DNA of 64,000 bases from an uncultured Erythrobacter sp. (GCF_947499705.1 NZ_CANMPJ010000001.1:1895501-1959500), one strand, 5' to 3'. Counted from the stretch's first letter, positions 40,210 to 50,447 are shown. Notes: generated from the letters alone by a model not told the origin. A program made the numbers and translations.

Positions 40210-41436
40210 ATGAGCAATCCCGAAACCGAAACCCGCGACCTGTTGATCCTTGGCGGAGGACTGGTCGGGATGACGCTCGCGCTGGCGGCGGCCAGGAAGG
40301 GCATGTCGAGCCATGTGATCGACCGCGCTGATCCGGCCGAGCTGACCCAAGAGGGCTTCGACGACCGCGCGACCGCGATCTCGACCGCGAGCTGGCACCT
40401 GTTCCGAAACATCGGCATTGCCGAGGGGTTGGAGAAATTCGCCTGCGACATCGCCAGCATTGCCGTGACCGATCAGAACAAGCCCGGACGGCTCGATTTT
40501 CAACCGGAAGAGCATGAGGGCACTCTGGGCCGGATGTTCCCCAATCGCCGCTTGCGTCTCGCTTTGTTCGAGGCCGCTGCGGAAGAACCGCTGATCCACT
40601 GGGTATCCAAGGCCGAAATCACCGAGCGCCAACGCAGCGAGTTTGGCGCGGCGGCAGTTCTGGCAGACGGGCGCAAGCTCAAAGGTCGGTTGATGGTCGC
40701 CGCCGAAGGGCGTGGTTCGCCGACCCGCGAAGAGGCCGGGATCACCATCGCCAAATGGGATTACAAGCACCGCGCGATCATTGCGGGACTCACGCACTCC
40801 AAACCGCATGACAATGTCGCGTGGGAGATCTTCTACCCACCCGGGCCTTTCGCGTTGCTGCCGATGAACGACGATGCCGATGGCACGCACCGGTCTTCGC
40901 TGGTTTGGACCGTGTCGGAGGAAGACGGCAACGGCGTAATGAAGCTAGGCGACCGCGCGTTCTTAGCCGAAGTGCAAAAGCGCATGGGCGAGATCCTGGG
41001 TACAGTGCAGAGCGTCGGCGCGCGCTCATCATGGCCCCTCGGGTTTCACCATACCGCCAAGATCACTGGCGAGCGGCTCGCGCTGATTGGCGATGCGGCA
41101 CACGGCATCCACCCGATTGCGGGACAGGGTTTGAACCTTGGTTTGCGCGATGCTGCGGCGTTGGTCGAAGTTCTGGCGGACGGCGCGCGGATCGGACTCG
41201 ATCCCGGCGATGCGCAACTGCTGAAACGTTACGAGAACTGGCGCGGGCTCGACAGCTTCATGGTGGCGCTGGCGACCGATGGCCTGACGCGGCTGTTCGG
41301 AGTGCCCGGCAAAACCGCATCGGCTGTCCGTCGGCTAGGCATGTCGGCGGTGCAGCGCACCGGACCGCTCAAGACGTTCTTTATGGACGAAGCTCGCGGT
41401 GTTTCCGGCGATCTACCCGAACTGCTGAAAGCCTGA
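40210..41436 (+). CDS. UbiH/UbiF/Coq6-family FAD-dependent hydroxylase
   Basis: A 408-residue flavoprotein monooxygenase. GGGLVGMTLALAAARKG is the N-terminal dinucleotide-binding motif, DDRATAIS the ring-hydroxylase signature, and LIGDAAHGIHPIAGQGLNLGLRDAAAL the FAD ribityl-binding motif. It hydroxylates a ring position of a ubiquinone precursor with NADPH and O2; which position (C1, C5 or C6) cannot be told. AAGGTGACAG precedes the ATG. It is divergent from dsbD and convergent with the mitofilin-like gene. Confidence 0.93.
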   Translation: MSNPETETRDLLILGGGLVGMTLALAAARKGMSSHVIDRADPAELTQEGFDDRATAISTASWHLFRNIGIAEGLEKFACDIASIAVTDQNKPGRLDFQPEEHEGTLGRMFPNRRLRLALFEAAAEEPLIHWVSKAEITERQRSEFGAAAVLADGRKLKGRLMVAAEGRGSPTREEAGITIAKWDYKHRAIIAGLTHSKPHDNVAWEIFYPPGPFALLPMNDDADGTHRSSLVWTVSEEDGNGVMKLGDRAFLAEVQKRMGEILGTVQSVGARSSWPLGFHHTAKITGERLALIGDAAHGIHPIAGQGLNLGLRDAAALVEVLADGARIGLDPGDAQLLKRYENWRGLDSFMVALATDGLTRLFGVPGKTASAVRRLGMSAVQRTGPLKTFFMDEARGVSGDLPELLKA

Positions 41437-41441
41437 GAGGG

Positions 41442-42398
41442 CTATTCCTCGGCGGCGCTGTCGAGCGGGCTCGGCTGCCGCACGGGATTGCCAACGCCAT
41501 CACGCAGACCGCTCTGATCGAGCACAGCAGCGGTTTCGATGGTTTCTAGCGCTGCCATCACGTCGCGATAACGCTCGGCATCGGCAATCCAGGATTCCGC
41601 CATTGCGGCGCCCGGCATATTGCTGACTTCGTCGATCGCGTTCTGGTAGCGGCCTTGCTCCAGCGCGTAGCGGGCACGTTCAAGGCGTCGTTCCGGCTGG
41701 GGCGACGGCGTGCTTTCGCGGCGGATCACGAACAATTCGCCAACTTCACGGCGCATTCTTGCCCATGAAAATTCCTCTTCGCGCTCGGCAAGTTCGGGGC
41801 CAAGGCCATCGAGCCGCGCGGTAAGATTGTCGATACGGATCGGATCGCGCGAGAAATTGATGATCGTGCTGACCGCATTCGGCCATTGGTCGCTGAAGCG
41901 CAGCCGCAGCTGGTCGGCGAGATAGCCAAGCTCGGCCCCGCGTTCGATAGCACGGCGAGTGGCGAAAGCGATGAGCAGGCCTTCGGCGCGCGCCGCGTTA
42001 CCTGCGGCAGCCTGAGACTGGAGATCGAGCCGGGCGAGGCGCTGCTCCGCAGCGGCCAGGCGCTGGTCCAGACCACCCTGTTGTTCGGCCACAACACGGG
42101 TAACAGCTTCTACGGCTTCGTCTGAATTATCACCATCAAGCGCTTCAATTGCCTCAGCAATCGGTGTTGTTGGCGTGGCTGTAGGGCTGAGCGCTGCGAT
42201 GGGTGTTTCGCCGTCCGCGCTCGGGCTGACCTCGGCAATAGGTTCGCCTTCGATCGCGGTCTGCTCGGCGTCCGGACGGACATTGTACCACACCACATAG
42301 CCTACCAGCATCCCGCCCGCGACAAACGACGCGAGGGCTGCGAGCATAAAGCCCCGATTGGAGGCAGGCTTGCGGCGACTACCGTACTTGGATTCCAT
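41442..42398 (-). CDS. Mitofilin/HemX-like membrane-anchored coiled-coil protein
   Basis: A 318-residue protein with one TM helix (MLAALASFVAGGMLVGYVVWY), an acidic Pro/Thr-rich linker, and then a helical region with likely coiled coils (GLDQRLAAAEQRLARLDLQSQAAAGN). The C-terminal part (LERARYALEQGRYQNAIDEVSNMPG) resembles the alphaproteobacterial mitofilin/COG4223 proteins. Genes of this kind often sit beside hemC and hemD, as here, where it is third in a hemC-hemD-X array. It may shape the inner membrane or assist tetrapyrrole enzymes (inference). Confidence 0.8.
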   Translation of the reverse strand: MESKYGSRRKPASNRGFMLAALASFVAGGMLVGYVVWYNVRPDAEQTAIEGEPIAEVSPSADGETPIAALSPTATPTTPIAEAIEALDGDNSDEAVEAVTRVVAEQQGGLDQRLAAAEQRLARLDLQSQAAAGNAARAEGLLIAFATRRAIERGAELGYLADQLRLRFSDQWPNAVSTIINFSRDPIRIDNLTARLDGLGPELAEREEEFSWARMRREVGELFVIRRESTPSPQPERRLERARYALEQGRYQNAIDEVSNMPGAAMAESWIADAERYRDVMAALETIETAAVLDQSGLRDGVGNPVRQPSPLDSAAEE

Positions 42399-42454
42399 TG
42401 TATTCCGTTCTGCGACCCGGTTTTCACCCGAAGGCGTGCGGGGGATTTAACATC

Positions 42455-43129
42455 TTATACGCACATGTCCCGGATCATTTCCAGCAGGGCGCTGTCGCTG
42501 GGATGCGGGGAAACGTGGACAGAGTGCCATCCTGCCCCCGCCGCGCTTGCGATGCGGGGACCGAGCACAGCTAGGGTGAGATCGCCGCGGTTCAAGTGCA
42601 GACGGTCGCATTCGGACGCGAAATGGGAGGCTGCGGCTGCGGAATGAAGCAGAACAATGGGTCGGTCGCCGAGCGTTTCGATGGCAGAGTGTTCGAGCGG
42701 CAGCGCTGCACTTTCATAGGCGATCACGGTCTCGATCGAGACACCTTCCGGCGGCGTCAGCGGAACATGCTCAGCGCCAGCAATCCGGAGGAGACGCATC
42801 GGTGCAGGCACCGCGTCGAGCACATTCTGAAGCCCACCCTTACCGATTGCAGCAACCTCGAAACCAGCATCGCGCGCGGTGGCGGCTGTGGTCTGCCCGA
42901 CCGCATAGACCGGCTTTCCCTTGATCTGACCAAGCTGCGCCCCGCCATGCAAGATGGCATTGGCACTGCCGATCAGGAGCCCATCGATCAAAGCTGGATC
43001 CGGGCAATCCCAGTCCAGTGGACGTATTTCAAACAAGGGGACGCCTGCGATGTCCAAACCCATCACTCGGGCCGCTTCGAGTGTCGACGTGAGCCCCGGC
43101 TCGGGCCGGATGGCGACAATTCTAGTCAT
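42455..43129 (-). CDS. hemD: Uroporphyrinogen-III synthase
   Basis: A 224-residue HemD-type protein: MTRIVAIRPEPGLTSTLEAA, then FEIRPLDWDCPD, LIGSANAILHGG and KPVYAVGQTTAATARDAG in the first half, and PIVLLHSAAAASHFASEC, LAVLGPRIASAAGAGW in the second. It closes hydroxymethylbilane into uroporphyrinogen III with D-ring inversion. The ATG overlaps the hemC stop (ATGA), so translation is coupled. The mitofilin-like gene follows 56 bases later. HemD sequences are divergent, so context carries much of the call. Confidence 0.9.
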   Translation of the reverse strand: MTRIVAIRPEPGLTSTLEAARVMGLDIAGVPLFEIRPLDWDCPDPALIDGLLIGSANAILHGGAQLGQIKGKPVYAVGQTTAATARDAGFEVAAIGKGGLQNVLDAVPAPMRLLRIAGAEHVPLTPPEGVSIETVIAYESAALPLEHSAIETLGDRPIVLLHSAAAASHFASECDRLHLNRGDLTLAVLGPRIASAAGAGWHSVHVSPHPSDSALLEMIRDMCV

Positions 43130-44079
43130 TCGCCCGCGCGGAAATGATCCGTGATGGCGTTCGTCGCTCGGCCCAGCAAGTCGCCCGCAAGAGTGCGGAT
43201 TGGTGCATGGTCGCCATCGGCAAAGCTGGCCGAGCCTTCGACCCGCTCTGAACCATCGGGACTGAACACAGCCGCCCGCATGGTGAGGCTGCCAGCACTC
43301 CCCTCGCACAGAACCGCCACAGGGCTGTGGCACGTCCCGCCAAGAGCCGCGAGCAGAGCACGCTCAGCTTCGAGTTCAGCGCGCGTCGCTTGGTGATCGA
43401 TAGCTGCCAAGGCAGAAGTGGTTTCAGCGTTATCGGCCATGCATTCCAGCGCGATCACACCTTGCGCCGCCGCTGGGATCCAGTCAGCAACTTCCAAAGG
43501 AGCACCCACGCCCGCCTGATCCAATCGCTCAAGTCCTGCCGCCGCCAAAAACGTCACATCGGCTTCGCCCGCTTCGAGCTTGCCCAGCCGCGTCGCAACA
43601 TTGCCGCGAAAGGTCACGACCTTGCAGTCGGGGCGCAGGTTAAGCAGCTGCGCAGCCCTTCGCGGTGCACTTGTGCCCACCACAGCACCCTGCGGAATCG
43701 CATCGATGCTGGCCGCTCCGACTAGACTGTCGCGACGGTCTGCGCGGGGAAGAAAGGCCGCGAAATGAAAGATATCGGGCCGGATCGTCTCGACATCCTT
43801 GGCCGAGTGAACCGCAACATCGATCTTGCCCTCGGCCAGCCAGGCGTCGAGTTCCTTGGTCCACAGCGCCTTGCCTCCGATTTCGGCCAGCGGGCGATCA
43901 AGCACCTTGTCACCGCTCGCGACCACTGGGACCAATTCGACCTCTTCCTGAGACCAGCCATGCGCAGCGCAGAGCCGCTCGCGGGTCTCCACCGCCTGCG
44001 CCATCGCCAGCGGCGAATTGCGGGTCCCCAGCCTAATCTTGACCGCGGAAGGCGAACTATCCTGTGCATTGTTGCTCAT
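43126..44079 (-). CDS. hemC: Hydroxymethylbilane synthase (porphobilinogen deaminase)
   Basis: A 317-residue protein. IRLGTRNSPLAMAQA is the family start. GGKALWTKELDAWL, VAVHSAKDVETIRPD (substrate-binding residues), GTSAPRRAAQLL and RGNVATRLGKL follow. LGGTCHSPVAV contains the Cys that carries the dipyrromethane cofactor. It polymerises four porphobilinogen molecules into hydroxymethylbilane for haem synthesis. It is the first gene of the hemC-hemD-mitofilin operon and divergent from tsaD, a common alphaproteobacterial arrangement. Confidence 0.97.
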   Translation of the reverse strand: MSNNAQDSSPSAVKIRLGTRNSPLAMAQAVETRERLCAAHGWSQEEVELVPVVASGDKVLDRPLAEIGGKALWTKELDAWLAEGKIDVAVHSAKDVETIRPDIFHFAAFLPRADRRDSLVGAASIDAIPQGAVVGTSAPRRAAQLLNLRPDCKVVTFRGNVATRLGKLEAGEADVTFLAAAGLERLDQAGVGAPLEVADWIPAAAQGVIALECMADNAETTSALAAIDHQATRAELEAERALLAALGGTCHSPVAVLCEGSAGSLTMRAAVFSPDGSERVEGSASFADGDHAPIRTLAGDLLGRATNAITDHFRAGE

Positions 44080-44123
44080 CGGTGTGCTTGCCCTAGCTCT
44101 GACAAGGCTTAGATGGAAGCGCG

Positions 44124-45203
44124 ATGACAGGCTCGTCCACCAATGCCGCGTCCCGTGCCGAGGGCCGCCCGAAGATCGTGCTTGGCATTGAATCGAGCTG
44201 CGACGAAACCGCTGTCGCGCTGGTCACAACCGAGCGTGAAATTCTGGCGCAGCGCATTGCCTCGCAAGAAGCTGAACACGCGCCCTATGGCGGTGTAGTC
44301 CCCGAAATTGCAGCCCGCGCCCATGCCGAACGGCTCGCCCCCATGATTGAGGATGTGATGCAGGATGCCGGACTAACCCTCGAAAATATTGACGCAATTG
44401 CTGCAACAGCTGGGCCAGGCCTGATCGGCGGTGTCATGGTCGGATTGGTCAGCGGCAAAGCGCTGGCGATGGCAGCGGACAAGCCCTTGCTCGCGATCAA
44501 TCACCTCGAAGGCCACGCGCTTTCGCCGCGTCTCGCCGACGCCGAGCTTGGCTTTCCATTTCTTCTGCTGCTGGTGTCAGGCGGCCACTGCCAGATACTC
44601 AGCGTCGAAGGTGTCGGCGAGTACCGCCGTATGGCTACCACCATTGACGATGCGCTTGGCGAGGCATTCGACAAGACCGCCAAGATCCTAGGCCTCGGCT
44701 ATCCCGGCGGGCCAGCCGTTGAGAAACTGGCAAAAGAAGGCGATCCCAAGGCCGTACCGCTGCCGCGTCCGCTTAAAGGATCGAAGGAATCGCATTTCTC
44801 TTTTGCAGGTCTGAAAAGCGCGGTGCTGAGAGCGGCCGAAAGCGGCAAGCACGAAGCGGCTGATATCGCCGCAAGTTTCCAGCAAGCCGCCGTCGATTGT
44901 CTGATCGATCGGTTGGAAATGGCACTGCGCGACGCCGGACCATTGCCTGCTTTGGTCGTTGCAGGGGGTGTAGCCGCCAATCAGACGATCCGTACCGCGC
45001 TCGAAGCATTGGCGACCAAGCACGGGATGCGCTTCGTCGCTCCGCCGTTGGCGCTGTGCACCGACAACGCGGCCATGATCGCTTGGGCGGGCTGCGAGCG
45101 GCTGCCATTGGGACAATCCGATCCGCTCGATTTCAAGGCGCGGCCGCGCTGGCCGCTCGATCCGGAAGCAGAGACCGTTCGCGGCGCAGGGGTGAAAGCA
45201 TGA
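44124..45203 (+). CDS. tsaD: tRNA N6-adenosine threonylcarbamoyltransferase
   Basis: A 359-residue ASKHA-fold protein. [33 protein letters not shown] (His metal ligands), [42 protein letters not shown] and the C-terminal [11 protein letters not shown] are present. TsaD with TsaB/TsaE transfers threonylcarbamoyl to A37 of ANN-decoding tRNAs. The gene is divergent from hemC and its stop overlaps the gpsA start (ATGA), making a tsaD-gpsA operon. Confidence 0.97.
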   Translation: MTGSSTNAASRAEGRPKIVLGIESSCDETAVALVTTEREILAQRIASQEAEHAPYGGVVPEIAARAHAERLAPMIEDVMQDAGLTLENIDAIAATAGPGLIGGVMVGLVSGKALAMAADKPLLAINHLEGHALSPRLADAELGFPFLLLLVSGGHCQILSVEGVGEYRRMATTIDDALGEAFDKTAKILGLGYPGGPAVEKLAKEGDPKAVPLPRPLKGSKESHFSFAGLKSAVLRAAESGKHEAADIAASFQQAAVDCLIDRLEMALRDAGPLPALVVAGGVAANQTIRTALEALATKHGMRFVAPPLALCTDNAAMIAWAGCERLPLGQSDPLDFKARPRWPLDPEAETVRGAGVKA

Positions 45204-46204
45204 CGGACAAGCCAGCAATTGGCGTTATCGGCGCAGGCGCTTGGGGCACGGCCCTCGCCCAGATGCTCGCCAGCGATGGCCGCGAAGTGGTGCTGTGGGC
45301 CTACGAGCAGGACCTCGTCGAAACGATCAATGCCGAGCATCGCAATCCGCTCTACCTGCCAACCGCCGAGCTATCGCCCAACATCCGGGCGACGCATGAT
45401 CTGTCCGACCTCGCGGCGCTGGATGCGCTGCTGGGCGTCACACCCGCGCAAGTACTCGGCAAAGTGCTGAGCGAACTGACACACGACCCGCGCGATCTGG
45501 TGTTGTGCTCCAAGGGGATCGAGGCAGGCACGGGCAGGTTGATGAACGATGTCGCCCGCGCTGCCTGCCCGGATAGCGACATCGCGGTCCTATCAGGGCC
45601 AACCTTCGCTCATGAAGTCGCCGCCGGGCTGCCAACCGCTGTCACGCTGGCCTGCGGCGGCGGGGACGCGCAGTGGGAGCGGCTCAAACCGACGGTCGCT
45701 CGCCCTGCCTTCCGCCCTTACTACTCCGCCGATGTGACCGGCGCGGAGATTGGCGGCGCGATTAAGAATGTCCTCGCCATTGCTTGCGGCCTAGTCGACG
45801 GGTTGGAGCTTGGCCAGAATGCCCGCGCGGCTCTGATCGCGCGCGGCTATGCCGAGATGCTGCGGTTCGGGGAATCGCTCGGCGCGAAAGCAGAAACGCT
45901 CGCTGGCCTGTGCGGTCTGGGCGATCTGGTCCTGACCTGCTCTTCGACCTCAAGCCGTAATTTCTCGCTCGGCAAGGCGCTGGGCGAAGGGAAATCCGCC
46001 GCCGATCTTATGGCCGATCGCACCACCGTTGCCGAAGGGGCTCACACCGCCCCGGTGCTCGCCAAACTGGCTGAGGAACGCGGCATCACCATGCCCATCG
46101 TTGTGGCCGTCAACGCAATCCTCGATGGCCAGCCGCCGCGCGATGTCGTCGCGAAGCTGCTCGCCCGGCCGCTGCGCGCCGAACAGGCCGAACCGCAAGC
46201 ATGA
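45200..46204 (+). CDS. gpsA: NAD(P)-dependent glycerol-3-phosphate dehydrogenase
   Basis: A 334-residue protein. [14 protein letters not shown] is the NAD(P)-binding motif. [12 protein letters not shown]-like [11 protein letters not shown], the catalytic-Lys segment [17 protein letters not shown] and [15 protein letters not shown] follow. It reduces dihydroxyacetone phosphate to sn-glycerol-3-phosphate for phospholipid synthesis. The ATG overlaps the tsaD stop and its own stop overlaps the flippase start (both ATGA), so the three are translationally coupled. Confidence 0.97.
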   Translation: MTDKPAIGVIGAGAWGTALAQMLASDGREVVLWAYEQDLVETINAEHRNPLYLPTAELSPNIRATHDLSDLAALDALLGVTPAQVLGKVLSELTHDPRDLVLCSKGIEAGTGRLMNDVARAACPDSDIAVLSGPTFAHEVAAGLPTAVTLACGGGDAQWERLKPTVARPAFRPYYSADVTGAEIGGAIKNVLAIACGLVDGLELGQNARAALIARGYAEMLRFGESLGAKAETLAGLCGLGDLVLTCSSTSSRNFSLGKALGEGKSAADLMADRTTVAEGAHTAPVLAKLAEERGITMPIVVAVNAILDGQPPRDVVAKLLARPLRAEQAEPQA

Positions 46205-47739
46205 ACACGCCGCCAGCCCAGCCTGAACCCGCGAAAGGCGGGGACGACATGGCAACGCTCGCCAAAGGCGGGCGGACCAACACGCTGGGCTTCATCATCC
46301 GCGCGCTGGGCGGCATCCCGTTCCTGTTCATCGGCTACCGCCTCTACGGCGTCGACGAGATGGGCCGCTTCGCCGCCGCCTTTGTCATCATCGAAATTCT
46401 CGCTCTGGTTTGCGCGCTCGGAGAAAAACGCGGGCTGGCGCAGCGCCTGACCGAAGGCATCGAGGACGAGGAAGACTCGCCCTCTAATCTCGTGTTCGAC
46501 GGGATGCTGACTTCGCTGCTATTTTCGCTGTCAGCCTGCGCGATCCTGCTGGTATTCCCAGTGATCGTCTTCCCAAGTGGGACGAACAGCGAGTTCGACA
46601 TCTGGATGATCGCCGCGATCCCGGCTTTCGCGCTCACTGAAATCCTGCTGGCCGCTCAAGCCTATCGCTACGACATCGCGACCACCGTTCGCGCGCGGGC
46701 GATTGTCGAGCCATGGACCAAGTCCTTGGCAGTGGGCGTCCTGTTCTTCATCCCGGCGCTGAGCGCGGGCGGTCTGGCACTGGCATTCCTCGCGGCGATC
46801 TATGCCGCATTCTTCACCGCTCTGTGGTCGTTCCTGCGGACCTATGGGCTGCCGACAGGCTGGCGCCCTCGCCCCAAATATCTGAGCAAGATGACCGCGC
46901 GAGCGCTGCCATTGATCGGGGCCGATGTGATTGAGCGCGGAACGCGTTTGCTCGACGTCTTCCTGCTCGGCCAGTCTGCCTCTGCTGGAGCGGTCGGCAT
47001 CTACTTCTTCGCGAAGGAGATCGTCAGCGTACCGCAGAAACTTAAGACCAGTTTCGAACCGATCCTGTCGCCAGTGATCACCAAGAACCTGAAGATCGGC
47101 AACATGAAAGCGATTGCTGCGCAGGTGCGGCAGGTCGGCTTCTGGATCATCGCGCTGCAAATGGGCATCGCGCTGGCGCTCGCGATACCGGGCGAGGCGG
47201 TAATGGGACTTGGCGGACCGGCGATCGTAGGCGGCACAGGCGCTCTCGCAATCCTGCTGGCGGCCGAAGTGATCGCATCGATGGCGGTCGTATCCGAGAG
47301 CGTGCTCGTCTACATCGCGCGCAAGCGGAACCTGCTGATCTCGGTGGGGGTCATCACGCTTCAAGGCGTCCTGACGGTAGGCTTGATCCTGCTCGCCGAG
47401 CATCTTGAGATGGATGAAGGATTCAAGGCGGCCGGCGCCGCACTGGCGCTGTTCCTCGCGCTCGGTGTCTCCAGCATTGTGAAAGCCATCGTGCTGAAAA
47501 CGCTGCTCAAGGCGCCGGTCAGCAATTGGCGCTGGGGCCTGGTGTGGGCAACCGGTCCGGCGGTCATAGTCGGCTTTCTCGCCACGCTGCTGCCCGAATG
47601 GATGGAGCTTATCTTCGGTATCCCGGCCATCCTGCTGACCTATGGCTTCGTCATCTGGAAGCGCGGCTTCGGAGAGGACGACCGCGTGCTCTTCCGCAAG
47701 AATGTCGTGCCCGAACCAGAGGGCGACGCGACCTCCTGA
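46201..47739 (+). CDS. Oligosaccharide flippase-like membrane protein (MOP superfamily)
   Basis: A 512-residue protein with 12 or more hydrophobic segments. FIIRALGGIPFLFIGYRLYGVDEMGRF and YFFAKEIVSVPQKLKTSFEPILSPVI are typical of polysaccharide-biosynthesis flippases in the MOP superfamily (Wzx-like). It probably moves a lipid-linked glycan across the inner membrane, but no glycosyltransferases are adjacent and the substrate is unknown. The start overlaps the gpsA stop. It is the last gene of the tsaD operon. Confidence 0.85.
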   Translation: MNTPPAQPEPAKGGDDMATLAKGGRTNTLGFIIRALGGIPFLFIGYRLYGVDEMGRFAAAFVIIEILALVCALGEKRGLAQRLTEGIEDEEDSPSNLVFDGMLTSLLFSLSACAILLVFPVIVFPSGTNSEFDIWMIAAIPAFALTEILLAAQAYRYDIATTVRARAIVEPWTKSLAVGVLFFIPALSAGGLALAFLAAIYAAFFTALWSFLRTYGLPTGWRPRPKYLSKMTARALPLIGADVIERGTRLLDVFLLGQSASAGAVGIYFFAKEIVSVPQKLKTSFEPILSPVITKNLKIGNMKAIAAQVRQVGFWIIALQMGIALALAIPGEAVMGLGGPAIVGGTGALAILLAAEVIASMAVVSESVLVYIARKRNLLISVGVITLQGVLTVGLILLAEHLEMDEGFKAAGAALALFLALGVSSIVKAIVLKTLLKAPVSNWRWGLVWATGPAVIVGFLATLLPEWMELIFGIPAILLTYGFVIWKRGFGEDDRVLFRKNVVPEPEGDATS

Positions 47740-48019
47740 ACCAACTGACGACGAGCCAACGGCTAAAGTCCGGCAAGAAATGCCCGAATTGGACGCGGCA
47801 GAACCAGCGGATCGCCAATCCAGTGCGAGACGGCGCTTACCTCTCACCGGCCCGGCGTGACTGGCTGGGCAGTTTGGCGTTTCCCAACGCAACTCATGCA
47901 CCGTTCATCTTGGCAATGAGACGTTGTCACACGCGCCTCAAAGGGACTTCAGCAAACTTATGAGATGTTATAGCAGAACATAATTCCTTCAGGCGCGAAA
48001 ATGGGAATGGAGGATGACA

Positions 48020-49720
48020 ATGCCGGTAAACAGATTTTCTGCCGAGAAGTCGCGCGGACGTAAGTTCATCATCTTCGGAGGGATAGTGATTGCGCATGTC
48101 GCCGTGCTCGCGGCTTGCACGACCGCAACCCAGAAAGAGGAACCAGCGGTGCTCGAACGGGTCTCGACGGTCGACATTCAGGAACCACCGCCGCCCGCCT
48201 CCGCGCCCCCTCCCCCGGCGGAGATGGTCCAGACTGCTCCGGCACCTGCCATGATGATCGGACCGCAAAACCGGCAGGCTTCCTCCAAATTCAGATACGC
48301 TCCACCGGTGATGATACCGACCGACCCGGGCCGCGAGCGCTACGATGGCGAAGAAGTATCGCCGGTAAAGCTCGCCAGCACCGAGCCGGTCAGCACCTTC
48401 TCGGTGGATGTCGATACCGGAGCCTACGCCAACACAAGGCGGTTCCTGACCCAAGGGCAGTTGCCGCCGCAGGCGGCCGTGCGGACCGAGGAAATGATCA
48501 ACTATTTCCGCTACAACTACAAACGCCCGGCTGACCGTTCACAGCCGTTCACGGTCACCACCGATGTCGCCAAGACACCGTGGAACGCAGACACCCGCCT
48601 GATGCGAATCGGACTGCGCGGTTACGACATTGCCCGCAACGAGCGCCCCGCGGCCAATCTAGTGTTCCTGATGGATGTGTCGGGGTCGATGGGCCGTCCT
48701 GAAAAGCTACCATTGGTGAAGACGGCTCTTTCCGGCCTCGCGGGCGAGCTGACCGCGAAGGATAAGGTCTCCATCGTCGTCTACGCCGGAGCGGCCGGTC
48801 TGGTGCTCGAACCAACCAGCGACACCAACAAAATCCGCCGCGCGCTGGCACGGCTCAATGCTGGCGGTTCGACCGCTGGGGGAGCTGGCATCCAGCTCGC
48901 TTACAACATCGCCGAGGACAATTTCATCAAAGGCGGCGTCAACCGCGTGATCCTCGCCACCGACGGCGATTTCAACGTCGGCGTTTCGGATCGCGATTCG
49001 CTAATCGAACTGATTGAGCGAAAACGCGACACCGGCATCACGCTCACCACGCTCGGCTTTGGCACCGGCAACTACAACGAAGCGATGATGGAGCAGATCG
49101 CCAACCACGGGAACGGTAACTACGCCTATATCGACACCGCGCTCGAAGCCAAGAAGGTGCTCGGCGATGAGATGAGTTCAACCCTGTTCACCATCGCCAA
49201 GGACGTGAAAATCCAGGTCGAATTCAACCCGGCAGTGATCTCCCAATACCGTCTGGTCGGGTACGAAAACCGAGCGCTTCGCGAAGAAGACTTCGACAAT
49301 GACAAGGTCGATGCCGGCGATATCGGCGCAGGCCATCAGGTCACCGCGATCTACGAAGTCGTGCTTGCTGGCAAAAAGGGCTGGATCTCGCCGCGCCGTT
49401 ACGAAGCCTCGCAAGCTGCCAAAAGCCGCATTGCCGAAGCGGCGCATGTGAAGCTGCGCTACAAACTTCCGAACGGCAGCAAATCGAAGCTGATCGACTA
49501 TGTCGTCACCAATGATCAGCTGCAACGCGCCCGAGCCCCGCGCGGCGACTTCGCCTTCGCTACGGCAGTCGCGGCTTTCGGTCAGATCCTGCGCGGCGAT
49601 GAAAAGATGAAGGACTTCGATTTCGACGATGTCGGCGTGCTTGCTGGCCGTCAGAACAATTACTGGCGGAAGGAATTCCTGAAGCTCAACGAATTGGCCG
49701 CTGGCATGAAGGGCGGCTGA
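48020..49720 (+). CDS. VWA-domain lipoprotein (YfbK-like)
   Basis: A 566-residue protein. GGAGG lies 6 bases before the ATG at 48020. The signal (VIAHVAVLAACTT) gives a lipidated Cys near residue 33, followed by a Pro-rich linker. An N-terminal domain (STFSVDVDTGAYANTRRFL, RTEEMINYF) and a von Willebrand A domain follow, with the MIDAS motif NLVFLMDVSGSMGRP near residue 216 and LATDGDFNVG. The C-terminal DUF3520-type region is present (GHQVTAIYEVV, FGQILRG). It likely mediates metal-dependent protein binding in the periplasm; no MoxR ATPase is adjacent. Confidence 0.92.
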   Translation: MPVNRFSAEKSRGRKFIIFGGIVIAHVAVLAACTTATQKEEPAVLERVSTVDIQEPPPPASAPPPPAEMVQTAPAPAMMIGPQNRQASSKFRYAPPVMIPTDPGRERYDGEEVSPVKLASTEPVSTFSVDVDTGAYANTRRFLTQGQLPPQAAVRTEEMINYFRYNYKRPADRSQPFTVTTDVAKTPWNADTRLMRIGLRGYDIARNERPAANLVFLMDVSGSMGRPEKLPLVKTALSGLAGELTAKDKVSIVVYAGAAGLVLEPTSDTNKIRRALARLNAGGSTAGGAGIQLAYNIAEDNFIKGGVNRVILATDGDFNVGVSDRDSLIELIERKRDTGITLTTLGFGTGNYNEAMMEQIANHGNGNYAYIDTALEAKKVLGDEMSSTLFTIAKDVKIQVEFNPAVISQYRLVGYENRALREEDFDNDKVDAGDIGAGHQVTAIYEVVLAGKKGWISPRRYEASQAAKSRIAEAAHVKLRYKLPNGSKSKLIDYVVTNDQLQRARAPRGDFAFATAVAAFGQILRGDEKMKDFDFDDVGVLAGRQNNYWRKEFLKLNELAAGMKGG

Positions 49721-49749
49721 CGCCCAGCCATTCGGCCCACTCAACAAAC

Positions 49750-49785
49750 AGACCGGCGTGCCGAAACAGGCGCGCCGGTCTTTTT
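49750..49785 (+). terminator. Terminator after the VWA gene
   Basis: AGACCGGCG and CGCCGGTCT form a 9-bp stem around TGCCGAAACAGGCG, followed by five T residues. It lies 30 bases after the stop. Confidence 0.92.
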
Positions 49786-49877
49786 GCTGTTTGAGACCGG
49801 CATTCAGGGGCTTGGGCGAATTGCTGCTGTCCTGCTAAGGCGCGCGCGACATTGATTCATTCAGGGGACACCTCACA

Positions 49878-50447
49878 ATGACTTTCAACGAAGCTCTGCC
49901 GTATATCCTGGCCGGTCTGGCCGTCCTGCTGCTGTTCGTCGCATTCTACTATCTCGCCAACCGCAAAGCGACGGTGGTGGCTTCGGACAAGCGCGATGTG
50001 CTCGATGAAGGCGCTGCTCCGGCCAAGCGCAACGAAGCGCTGATCAACGCTCCCGCAGCGGCTACGAAATCTCCGGTCGAACCAGCGCCCGCTCAGGTTG
50101 CGGCACCCGTCCCTGCACCAGCGCCGGCTCCCACACCAGCACCCGCTCCGGCTCCTGCGCCCGTGCCTGCTCCTGCTCCGACCCCAGCTCCCGCGTCGAC
50201 CGACGCTGCGGACGATCTCACAACAATCAAAGGCCTCGGACCGAAACTCGCGTCCATGCTCAACGAACAGGGCATCACCCGCTTTGCGCAGATTGCCGCA
50301 TGGGACGACGCCGAAGTCGCGCGCATCGATGCGATGCTCGGACGCTTCAAAGGCCGCATCACTCGCGACAGCTGGGTTGACCAAGCCAAACTGCTCGCGG
50401 CTGGGGATGAATCGGGCTTCGCGGCGAAGTTCGGCCAAAACGGCTGA
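49878..50447 (+). CDS. Membrane-anchored helix-hairpin-helix protein with a Pro-Ala linker
   Basis: A 189-residue protein. An N-terminal TM helix (ILAGLAVLLLFVAFYYLA) is followed by a charged segment, then a low-complexity linker of about 35 residues made of Ala-Pro repeats (residues 70-105). The C-terminal helix-hairpin-helix domain, DDLTTIKGLGPKLASMLNEQGITRFAQIAAW, resembles the domain fused to some ribosomal L21 or NADH-dehydrogenase subunit proteins. It may bind nucleic acid or protein near the membrane; the role is unknown. GGGGACACC precedes the ATG. Confidence 0.82.
   Translation: MTFNEALPYILAGLAVLLLFVAFYYLANRKATVVASDKRDVLDEGAAPAKRNEALINAPAAATKSPVEPAPAQVAAPVPAPAPAPTPAPAPAPAPVPAPAPTPAPASTDAADDLTTIKGLGPKLASMLNEQGITRFAQIAAWDDAEVARIDAMLGRFKGRITRDSWVDQAKLLAAGDESGFAAKFGQNG

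Noticed and set aside
40138..40890. N-terminal extension of the dsbD frame by 251 codons
   Set aside because: It runs antisense through the UbiH-type gene, and the signal peptide begins at 40137/40152.
46531..47901. Minus-strand frame of 456 codons opposite the flippase gene
   Set aside because: The sequence has no hydrophobic or domain pattern, is rich in Arg/Asp/Gln as antisense frames are, and the plus-strand flippase is convincing.
47740..48019. Possible small genes between the flippase and VWA genes
   Set aside because: The frames there lack ribosome sites and domains; only promoter-like sequence is expected.
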